Origin: Pagrus major | Lineage: Eukaryota; Chordata; Actinopteri; Spariformes; Sparidae | Length of the DNA stretch: 64,000 nt | Direction of reading: 5' to 3' | Assembly: GCF_040436345.1 (NCBI RefSeq) | Contig: NC_133215.1 | Location: 24,479,806-24,543,805, forward strand | Part shown: positions 1 through 8,184 of the stretch, piece by piece | Position numbering within the stretch: the first letter of the stretch is position 1 | Layout of the letters: each line of letters opens with the position of its first letter | Made by a program: the position numbers and the translations under genes | The notes under the pieces: generated by a model | Told to the model about the DNA's origin: nothing | Database searches by the model: none | Seen by the model: only the letters and a program-made list of their open reading frames with translations

Positions 1-228
1 AAACGGCGGCAACAGGTACAATGTCAGCCATGCTGGACCAATACAAACAGGAAGAAATGAGCACCTCCGAGCGACGTGAAATTCACTGGAATCGCTTGAA
101 TGACGTTATCAGAGCGATCTGTTGAATTGTGCCGACGAGCGACTGCAGCTGAGCGACAGAGCGATTTTTTTGGAGCGACACGAGCGACAGCGACAAAAAT
201 AAAAGGTCCGGTGTGAACGCACCTTTAG
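1..228 (+). mobile_element. 3' end of an unassigned DNA transposon
   Basis: An open frame runs from the window edge to a TGA at about 123-125. Its charged tail (MLDQYKQEEMSTSERREIHW and on) resembles the end of a transposon-encoded protein, but I cannot name the family. It is followed by GAGCGAC-rich repeats and a terminal-looking sequence near 203-228, TAAAGGT...ACCTTTA, which is itself a small inverted repeat and resembles fish transposon ends of the type GGTGCGTTCACACC. The element ends where the 2.38-kb duplicated segment begins. Only one end is visible. Confidence 0.35.
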
Positions 229-495
229 ACAAAGTGTAACTTTGCTAATTCTAAATTTTGACACTAACATTTTTACTTTTACTGCAAATGGCTATCAGTT
301 CCAAATATGTTAAATATGTTATTGGTCTCCTTGATTTTTAATAATCAGTATCACATTGGTTGATCCCTCATTATGACATTTTAAAGACAAAAAAAAGAAT
401 CGATAGAACCAAAAAGACAACTGACAATGAAAATAATTGTTAATTGAAGCCCTGGATTTGCCTCTTATTCACACATGCTCACACACAGATGGTAA

Positions 496-690
496 CAGAT
501 CAGCTACACAAGACACTGGTCGAAGCATCAGTTGCGATTCACTGTTCGCCGTTTTGTGGACAGGACCGAACTGTCCACCCTGCGATTAATGGATGACACA
601 TTCTGCCTCCCAAGCCAGAGCTGGGATGAGCTTTTACTCATCCAGGACCTCTTGGACCAGCTCTGCTTGCTCGTTTTAAATTGGGTTTGA
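496..690 (+). other. Unassigned open frame inside repeat copy 1
   Basis: A 64-codon open frame, between an upstream TAA and a TGA, has a protein-like composition (motifs RRFVDRTELSTL, LPSQSWDELLLIQDLLDQL). In copy 2 the equivalent frame has a TGG to TGA stop and several amino-acid changes, so it is not under obvious constraint there. It could be an exon remnant or part of an old transposon. No function is assigned. Confidence 0.25.
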
Positions 691-1632
691 CAAAGTGCTA
701 AAAGCAGATATGGTCACAGTCCAAATTTCTCTTCAATCCCCAAGGTTTATAACAATCCCACCTAACTTTCCATCAGTCCTGAAGTGCCTGAGACTGCTGC
801 TTCGGTTAGGATGTGGAGTTCAGAGTACCATCCCATCATCCCTGTGTGTTTGCCTCTGCAGCTGTATGTGTAGGCCTTTTTCACAGAGTACATGTTGTCA
901 CAGTAGGAACAGCACAAATAGGAACGATCAGATTAATGATTTCTGATTTCTGTGTAGCTGCTTCAGTTTCAGGCCTGGTATTGTTCATGCCGGATCACTC
1001 TTACTGGGACACTTAAGTACATTAGTACCATCGTTAATGTTGTTAGTAACATACCTGTATGTGCATTCCCTACTGTGACAAGCCAAAATGTCTGCTGTGA
1101 ACAGGGCTGATTAAGCTGATTTAGCAAACCTACCAAAATACCAAAATACTTAAGAACTTCTGTAAGGTCCACAATGGTTTAAATACATCTGTTTATATCT
1201 TCACTGTAATGCTGAATGATATACAGAACGGCTCTTTCTGATATGCATCCTCTCTAAAACAGTTCCACGCACAGTTGGATTTACTTCCCTCTTCTCTATC
1301 TGCTGTATCGTTGTAAGTTTTTCTTCTCGCTCGCCTGTGGTAACTTACTTTTCCCAAAGAGTACATCCATGTTTTCTGCCCCAGCTACATGTGGGACAAG
1401 GGGATATGGTTGCATCATGTGTTGATGTTAAAGTGTGCTTATTAACACCTTTGAGTGGAATTCAGTTGTGGGTTAATGTGTCAAACATTATTACAAGTGT
1501 CCCTCTGGTGCACAACACAGGTATCAGCAATAGGGTCTGTTTTTTTATGTTGAAACTAATGTATCCTCTGAGGTACTGACATGTTTGATGAGTTCCTGTG
1601 TGTGTCAGTCTGAAATAATATCTAAACAAAAC

Positions 1633-2276
1633 TTAAAGGGGCAATTTGTGTGATATAGCCAAATGTTTCAGTTTAAAACACTTAAAGAATTAATGAAAAT
1701 TATGAACTGAATGTGAAGAAACAAAAGTGTTGATGTCAAAGACATTGATGTTGTAGAGATGTCTACTGAAGTTAGCGTGCCAGTGGACTATCCCCGGCCT
1801 GCCCTGTCTCCTAATACTCTCTGTACCAGCAGGAGGTGATAGTCCGACGGCCCCCGTAGTTTCAGCAGGGAGATGTAAAAGCTGCGAGTTCGTTGCTAAT
1901 AGCCTAAAAAGTAAAAAAAAAAATAAACTCACAAAATGTCGAGAAAGGAAATATTTTACACATTTGTTCTTTAAACTGCTCAGCAGTGTATTTACTAATA
2001 ATCTGCTGGAGCACAATTTGAACGCAGGGCCCTTAGTGGTAGTGGGTTGTGTTTTTATTACTGTGTTGCTGGAAGAGGGAATTTTTATCACAACTTAAAT
2101 TTTGAATTTCAGGCTTTCAGGGAAAATATTTATCCTGGTTTGTTAAAGACTAATAACCTGCCTCATTTGACTTTTTGCATCGAGAGGATTCTTAAGTCTA
2201 CTGTAAGATGCTTTGTTCAACTATTTTAAACCTTTGAATAAGATCTGGGTTGAAAATCAGTGAAATTATCCTTTAA
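1633..2276. mobile_element. Possible TTAA-flanked MITE within repeat copy 1
   Basis: The left end, TTAAAGGGGCAATTT, and the right end, whose reverse complement is TTAAAGGATAATTT, form a short degenerate terminal inverted repeat bounded by TTAA on both sides. A matching element lies in copy 2 at about 13199-13842. TTAA duplication suggests piggyBac- or Kolobok-like mobilisation. The ends are weak, so this is tentative. Confidence 0.4.
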
Positions 2277-2311
2277 CAATGATTCCTTGTTTAATTAGCA
2301 CTGTTAATACG

Positions 2312-2607
2312 AGGGATGCACAATAATATTGGCACGTCTTCAGCATTGGCTGATAGAAACCTTTAAAAGAAATATTGGCACTTGCCGAAAATGAACGTTT
2401 CTGCAGATATGACAGATGTCTCTTTCACTGTGCACACAACACCAAGACTAAGTAGTTTGTTATCTTGCTCAATGACTGTGTTCATTTGAACAACACTATA
2501 TGTCTGCATCTACCAATGGGCTATTATTGTAAGAGTAGGCATAAATATATGTTAAATGTATTTCAACAGAGACTTGATGTTCTCTGCAGTTAGATGGAAA
2601 GAAATAT
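2312..2607. mobile_element. Truncated hAT-like MITE (copy 1)
   Basis: It starts with AGGGATGCACAATAATATTG, an end typical of a common vertebrate/fish hAT-derived family. The right-hand part is missing: the element stops at the end of the duplicated block and the sequence passes into unique nsmce1 intron. The intact counterpart is at 13878-14256. Confidence 0.6.
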
Positions 2608-2660
2608 CTCTGTCCGTCTTGCTCCCACTTTGTATAATTGACTTCTTCTCATTGATTTAG

Positions 2661-2777
2661 AAACGGGGTGAATACACTTTGTCCACCAGATGTATTATCG
2701 AAATGGGGCCATACATCTGTGCAATGTATCAGGACCAGGTGAAAATGTGTCACATTTGTCGCAACATGGCTTTTCAG
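2661..2777 (+). CDS. nsmce1: nsmce1 exon: end of winged helix and first RING Cys pair
   Basis: The acceptor ATTGATTTAG precedes 2661 and the donor GTAAAT follows 2777. The exon encodes [11 protein letters not shown] through [10 protein letters not shown] and ends on a complete codon. CHIC is the first zinc-binding pair of the Nse1 RING variant. Confidence 0.87.
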
Positions 2778-3950
2778 GTAAATTTGCATGAGCCTTTTCA
2801 GCCTTATCCCCTGTGATAAATACCTGAATGAAATACATTACAACCACTTCTGTCATATAGAAGCCTCTAGGTGCTTGTTTCATGTAATCACTTTAAAATA
2901 GAAAATGCTGTGTGTTATTACTGTGGAGAACTATGTTTTGTTTGAACTACAAGGTTACATGAGTACATTCATTATTGTTACCGAGAAAATTATCCTTACC
3001 ATCAATTTTGAGGTTTAAAGAAAGGGGAGTAAAAAGCCTGAAATCAGATTATTAATGTAAAAAATAAACTAAATTAAATAACTAAACTATTAGAAGCTGT
3101 CTGGAGATTAGCATCAGACGGTCAAAAGTAATTTTAGTGAGAAGAATCAAATCACTTTGGACGTCACAGACTTGCTCTTGAGCAACTACGTTAACATAAA
3201 TGAGCAAGAATTCCTGTTTCCTATCTGATTAGATGTGTTTCTGCAGTACAAACAGATACATTTCATATGTAATCAGGATGTTTGTTGGTATTTTTTTCTA
3301 TCAGCTTCAGTTCTGTTTAGTTTCTACTTCCTGTGTCATGTTGAGTTGTTGCAGCTAATATGTGTCAAACCGTATTTATTCTAAATGAGTTTGCTCACAG
3401 TATTGATCTGATCAGTTTGATAAACATCTATTTTAATTTTCAGTGCCAAATTTGTGAGAATCCTTCATGTGGGATAAAAATACACAACCCATGTGTGTCC
3501 AGATACTTTAAAGGAAGATCAGAGCCGCGGTGTCCAGATTGTGATGACTTCTGGCCGCATGAAATTCCTGGTATTTATTGTTTATTTACTGATGAAGTCC
3601 TGCTTTTTAGTGCATAGTTGCTACAAAACTCACCATCTGCATCTGTTCCCAGGATACTATTCTTATACATCATACTTAAATACTGCTTGTATTTTATGTT
3701 TAAGATGAATGCTTGAAAAAGATCATTCCACCATTACAAATATGTTGACAAAAAACAAAAAAAGACAACTGAAAGGGTTCAGTTGTCTTTTTGTTTTGTT
3801 TTACTTTTCAAAACTACACAGTAAATCAGGCTTGCTTTAGGTGTTTGAATGAATGAATATAATGAAAATGAATTAATCTGCTAGTGTTACATATTATTTA
3901 TTGTGTTCATTACAGAAGTCAGACAAACCCGCTCTCAGTCCAGAAGATGA
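2661..3950 (+). CDS. nsmce1: NSMCE1 (Nse1, SMC5/6 complex RING subunit), last three coding exons; 5' part outside the window
   Basis: Nse1 is the RING-like E3 subunit of the nuclear SMC5/6 complex, acting with the MAGE protein Nse3 and the kleisin Nse4 in DNA repair and replication-fork stability. Coding exons are 2661-2777, 3444-3570 and 3916-3950. Joined, they read in one frame from the winged-helix tail ([17 protein letters not shown]) through the variant RING (CHIC, then CENPSC, IHNPC, RCPDC) to the Nse1-typical block FWPHEIP and a basic end, RSQSRR. All junctions have AG acceptors and GT donors. The preceding intron exceeds 2.6 kb and contains repeat copy 1, so the upstream exons lie before the window. 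AATAAA follows the stop by 66 nt. Identification rests on recalled family sequence and is strong for the RING block. Confidence 0.9.
3444..3570 (+). CDS. nsmce1: nsmce1 exon: RING core
   Basis: The acceptor TTTTAATTTTCAG precedes this exon and the donor GTATTT follows. It begins in phase 0 and ends after one base of a codon. It encodes the remaining zinc ligands (CENPSC, H and C in IHNPC, and RCPDC) and WPHEIP, the most diagnostic Nse1 segment. Confidence 0.92.
3759..3792. other. Perfect 15-bp hairpin in the last nsmce1 intron
   Basis: AAAAAGACAACTGAA and its exact reverse complement are separated by the four bases AGGG. The hairpin lies in the 345-bp intron between the RING exon and the last exon. 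It may be the tip of a tiny inverted-repeat element; the function is unknown. Confidence 0.75.
3916..3950 (+). CDS. nsmce1: nsmce1 terminal coding exon
   Basis: The acceptor TTCATTACAG precedes 3916. Joined to the single leftover base of the previous exon, it reads [11 protein letters not shown] and a TGA at 3948-3950, a short basic C-terminus like that of other Nse1 proteins. The 3' UTR follows. Confidence 0.82.
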
Positions 3951-4015
3951 GGACTTCAGCACCAAATGTGTTTTTGTTTTCTTAAAACTGTTTATTAATT
4001 TTAACATACCTTTGT

Positions 4016-4021
4016 AATAAA
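4016..4021 (+). terminator. nsmce1 poly(A) signal
   Basis: Canonical AATAAA, 66 nt after the nsmce1 stop codon. A second AATAAA lies near 4064. The following sequence to 4820 is AT-rich and I see no gene in it. Confidence 0.6.
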
Positions 4022-4820
4022 CCAAATTGTTAATATGAATGTCTTTGTTGTTATTTTTACAAAAATAAATGAGAATGTGTTCCACTCAAATGTTTTTATT
4101 ATGTTTATTCACATGCAATAATCTTCAACAAACAAAGCCAATGCAGATTCTTATCGTGGTGTTTTAAACATTATCTGAAAAGAAACAAACACTTAGACGC
4201 AGAGTAATTGTCCTCTAGATTGTTCCCTTCTGTATGCTGCTTTGAGCTCAATTGTCAAGAACATCATGAAGCTCAAAATGTAATAGTAAAATATACATGA
4301 TGACATTTGTTTTATCTCTGCATAAGACGCAGCTTGTTTCATCTGTCTGAATTCTCTCTTCTATTCTCTAGATTCTTGATCTGACAGAAAGCAGGTCTTA
4401 TTATTACAAGAGCATTAATAGTTTTACAAACCAGGGGAGACATGAAGTTTGCTCTCATTTCCACTCAAGAGTGAATATGGTTTCCACATTAGTTTTGTAA
4501 TTCTGCTGAACCCTCGTGTATGATTTACACATCACCTTGATCAGTTTTCTTTGTACATGGAATCACTGACAACAATAATGAACATCATCAAACATCCAAC
4601 TTCAGAAATGCTTCACATTTTCTGCCCCCTAAACACTTGACATGAGGTAATGCAGTTAGGCAGCGTTTATTTCTTCAACTATATAGAGAAAAATAACTTT
4701 TGTAGAGTCTTTGTCATTAAATTCTAATGTGTGTTGTTTATAATCTAAAGACGGTGTTTGTCACTTGACCTCTCAGGAGCTCAGCATGTTCAGCCTGTTG
4801 TGGTCCACACAGGTTAAGAA

Positions 4821-5179
4821 TTAAAGGTGCACTATGTAGTTTTGGGGAAAGAAATTTTAATCAGAAGAGAAAGATCATTGATTTTTTTATGCCTAAACAA
4901 ACTCTCCTCGTTTTCATGACTGAATAAACTGAATAAACAAACGGACCTTAAAGTACAAGACAACTTCATACTGTTTTACTTTGTTTATATTTGGCTGACC
5001 CTGCCACCTTTCTAGCTTCAAACAGTGTTCTGGGGACCTTATTTTCCTGAGAACAGCTTGTTTATTCACTTATGGAAAAGATATATATTTCTGAGTTTGT
5101 ATTATTACCTCATTAATATTGTAAATATTTCAATTCTGAGTTTGAATTACTTCTCCAAAACTACATAGTGCCCCTTTAA
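4821..5179. mobile_element. MITE with TTAA target duplications
   Basis: TTAA at 4821-4824 and 5176-5179 brackets an element of about 350 bp. Its ends are inverted repeats: left AGGTGCACTATGTAGTTTTG, right (reverse complement) AGGGGCACTATGTAGTTTTG. TTAA duplication and a short non-coding interior point to a non-autonomous piggyBac/Kolobok-type element. The 470 bp between it and the TAAR stop hold nothing I recognise. Confidence 0.85.
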
Positions 5180-5655
5180 AGGTATAAAGTTATAATCTAC
5201 GTAAAGGCTGAAGGAAATGGCTGTAAACTTGTGCAGTTTTGAATATTCAAAAGATTACTTTGGTTAAATCAACTAATAGTTTGACTAATAGTTTAACAGA
5301 AAATAGCGGGAAAAGAGCTTATTACAATTTCCTCAAACCTAAAATGACATTCAATTTCCATTATTTGTGATATTAGCTGTCTTAGATATTCAGTATGCCA
5401 TAATGTAACATAAAAGAAAGCAGAAAATTTTAACTTTTATGAGGCTTAAACTACCAAGTGTTATTGCTTCATATTTTTTGATTTTTCAGCTCTGATTTAC
5501 ATCTTTGCTGAGTACTAACAGTCCAACAGACTAGCATGCTGTTTCAAGAGGTAAATGTAAAATGTGAAATCAACACCCAACCGTATGTCACATGCTGCAT
5601 ATAGGTTTTTAAATGACAGACAGCAGTTTCATTATTGTTACTGGAGAAAGTGACT

Positions 5656-6648
5656 TTAAAGTATATTTGCCTGAGAGGAATCCTGCTCTAGTATCCTCAG
5701 GGTGACAATGAACTTAATAGCTTTCCTAAACCACGGGTAGAAAAATGCGTATATGAGAGGGTTCAAACAAGAGTTAAAAAACAACAGCCAGGACACGATG
5801 ACCCAGTATGAAGTACTGTTTGAAATGTCCTGTCCTGCCAGAGAGGGGTAGTAAAATGGACAGAAGGTCATCAGAAACACCAGTATGACAATACCCAGAG
5901 TCCTGGCTGCTTTTTTCTCTGATTTCTTTGCAGTGACTGTAACCGTACCGCCTGCAATGACTGTAACATGAGACTGCATGGCTCGAGCCTGAGACACTGC
6001 CACAATAAACACCCTCATGTACAGAACAATGATGACTGAACACGGACCGATGAACATGAACACGAGGTCGATGGTTCCTGAGACGTAGTTCATCACTACC
6101 AAACACTCCTCGTGGCAGGAGTTGTGTCTGTCCGGCCACCTGAGATGGTCCTTTACAATCAGCCCGTTGTAGAGGAGTGAGCAGGCCCAGCACACACACA
6201 CACACACCTCCACTCTGCTGCGAGTGATTTTGTTGGGGTACTGCAGAGGATGACAAATAGCTACATAGCGGTCAATGGATATGAGCACCATGTTCCCCAC
6301 AGAGGCTGAGTTGAGGGTGAAGCCGATAATGTAAGACAGAGTGCACATGAGATCGCCCAGCAGCCAGCAGGTTTCTATGAAGCGCAACATATCACACGGC
6401 ATCACCAGCAGCCCCACCAGCAGGTCGGAGATGGCCAGGGAGAGCAGGAGCAGGTTGGTGGGCGTGTGGAGCTGTACGAAGTGGGAGATGGAGATGATAA
6501 CCAGCAGGTTGAGAGCTACAGTGAGCACGGTGATACAGGACAACAGAGTGTAGAGGAAGACGGCCTCAGAGCGAGGACGCTTTAAACTCCTGCAGGACGA
6601 GTTCAGGAGCTCAGGGTAGCAGAGCTCGGCTCGCTCCAGGCCCTCCAT
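5656..6648 (-). CDS. Clade III-type trace amine-associated olfactory receptor (TAAR)
   Basis: A single-exon class A GPCR of 330 aa, seven membrane segments, expected in the cilia of olfactory neurons as an amine odorant receptor. Key residues: N47 (1.50), D75 (2.50), C102 (3.25), DRY 126-128, W154 (4.50), P202 (5.50), P264 (6.50), and the TAAR fingerprint NSCLNPLIYAFFYPWF at 292-307. N16-S-S is a glycosylation sequon. C10/C19 and C178/C182 fit the extra N-terminus to loop-2 disulfide of TAARs. The classical amine anchor Asp3.32 is Gly109, while Asp194 is at 5.42. This is the non-classical pattern reported for fish clade III TAARs. Position 6.48 is Phe262, not Trp. The frame is open up to an ATG at 6744, but the start at 6648 (MEGLERAELC) matches TAAR N-termini. 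The exact ortholog is not assignable by eye. Confidence 0.93.
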   Translation of the reverse strand: MEGLERAELCYPELLNSSCRSLKRPRSEAVFLYTLLSCITVLTVALNLLVIISISHFVQLHTPTNLLLLSLAISDLLVGLLVMPCDMLRFIETCWLLGDLMCTLSYIIGFTLNSASVGNMVLISIDRYVAICHPLQYPNKITRSRVEVCVCVCWACSLLYNGLIVKDHLRWPDRHNSCHEECLVVMNYVSGTIDLVFMFIGPCSVIIVLYMRVFIVAVSQARAMQSHVTVIAGGTVTVTAKKSEKKAARTLGIVILVFLMTFCPFYYPSLAGQDISNSTSYWVIVSWLLFFNSCLNPLIYAFFYPWFRKAIKFIVTLRILEQDSSQANIL

Positions 6649-6951
6649 CGTCTGCCACTGAGGGGAGGTGATGGCCTGAACCTGCTGAGCTCCAGCAGCT
6701 CTCTGATCGTACCAGACATGGTGCAGCTCTGTAATCTCCTCCACAACTCCCCAGTCATCCTCTTCATCACTGTCTTCTCTCAGCCTGTTCTTTGTTTCTT
6801 TAATTTCTCTTCATCTCCCTCACCCCTCCCTCACTTATTCCACCCTCCCCCCTTCCCTTTCAATCCCACTGATACTTGATGCAACATATTTGTTTCATGC
6901 AGCAGATGGATAACTTTTCTGTAAGTTTTGTTTGAGTTATAGCAACTTACC

Positions 6952-7116
6952 TTAAAGGTCCATGCTGTAGGATTTTGGGGAATTCGCCATGTTTTACCGC
7001 CACCGTAGGTTCACCTACACGCTTTGACTGGGAGAGTTAGGGGAGCAGTGTTCAGTTGGTTGCGATCTGCAACCTCACTGCTAGATGCCACTAAATCCTT
7101 CACACAGGACCTTTGA
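6952..7116. mobile_element. Short MITE, TTAA-type
   Basis: It begins TTAAAGGTCCATGCTGTAGG and ends CACACAGGACCTTTGAA, whose reverse complement is TTCAAAGGTCCTGTGTG. The internal CTAGATGCCACTAAATCC is typical of a common teleost repeat. The right TTAA has decayed to TTGA. Confidence 0.7.
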
Positions 7117-7174
7117 AGCCTTGAGGGGATAAGTGTCTGTTATCTGGGCATGTCAGTAATCAACAGACACGAGC

Positions 7175-7690
7175 TAAGGCAACATTACTGCAATGGTTGA
7201 CTGACTAAGGGCATAACTAAACTCAAGCAGCACCTTGAAACAACAGCTGTCATATATTTCACAAGTACAAGAAGAAAACCGCAGCAGTGGAACTGAAGTC
7301 TCTTCTGACCTTTAGACCTGGATACGGCGGCGACGCTCAGCCTTGCTTCCAATTTTGCCCAGTGGCCACTTGCAGCATTGCAGTGAAAAAATTCCCTTTC
7401 CCCATAGAACACCATTATAAAAGAGACGTCTGTAAAACTGTTGACAGGAGACCTCCAACTGCAAACAATGTCAAACATGTTATGAGTTTTTGACTCATGG
7501 AGGTTTTATATTTGTAAAACTGAGAAAAATGGATTTAAAAATCTGTGACATCATCACCAAAGTCTGCTGGCATAATGGGAACTCATGGGCAGGGCCAGTG
7601 GGAGAAACACTACTGCACATATTTAGTGGGTCTCATAACCAGGAAGTAAACCTGGAAGCTGGAAAAGGTTTTTGTTTTGTGCACCAGATG
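7175..7690. repeat. Dispersed fish repeat, related to 27.17-27.6 kb
   Basis: The segment TTCCAATTTTGCCCAGTGGC...ACCATTATAAAAGAGACGTC...GTAAAACT resembles 27190-27320 in order and wording. A TGGGCAGGGCC...GGAAGTAAACCTGGAAGCTGG part follows. Short open frames here are incidental. The remaining DNA to 8184 shows no gene. Confidence 0.4.
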
Positions 7691-8184
7691 AGTAATTCTT
7701 ATTGGACTGAATAGGTGCCATCTTTGGGTCTAGTATCTATTTCTATTATAAATTGTGGGTGATTAAAGTATACCTGGGTTTGGGCTCCGAACTCTGCCGA
7801 CTTTGTGATTGTTAGGTTTATTGCTTTAGTCATTGATTGTTGAACAGGATTTGCTGCTTTTCTCACTTGTATTTTGAATGTAGCTTTGGTTTCTCGACTA
7901 CTCGTCAGACAAAACTGACAAAAAGAAGATGTCAGTTTTGGTTCTGGGAAACTGTAAATTCAAATCACTTAATGTGGCCCCGACAACATATCTGGTTACA
8001 CATCACAAGTGATATCCTATCAGCACTGAATAATCTGAATCTGAAAAGTAACTGTTAACTTAATTTGTCAATAGTGGAGAGGTAGCATAAAGGAGCAGAA
8101 AGCAGAAAAACAGAAGTGAAATACCTCAAAATTTTACTTTTGGTAGTTGTAGGTAATTGTAAGACGTTATATTCCATCACTGAT

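Larger units (their letters stand above)
225..2607. repeat. 2.38-kb direct repeat, copy 1
   Basis: This segment recurs in the same orientation at 11792-14174 with almost the same length and only a few per cent mismatches by eye. Both copies begin at TTAGACAAA and end at GGAAAGAAATAT. Copy 1 lies in the nsmce1 intron upstream of the exon at 2661. Its right boundary falls inside a hAT-like element that is complete only in copy 2. Frames inside it are conserved in both copies merely because the DNA is, and I recognise no gene. Confidence 0.93.

Noticed and set aside
1690..2091. 133-aa minus-strand frame in repeat copy 1, with a relative in copy 2
   Set aside because: It is low complexity, shared only because the DNA is duplicated, broken differently in copy 2, and overlaps a probable MITE.
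6649..6744. Upstream in-frame ATG giving a 32-residue longer TAAR
   Set aside because: The extra residues have no TAAR character, and the internal Met starts a typical TAAR N-terminus (MEGLERAELC).
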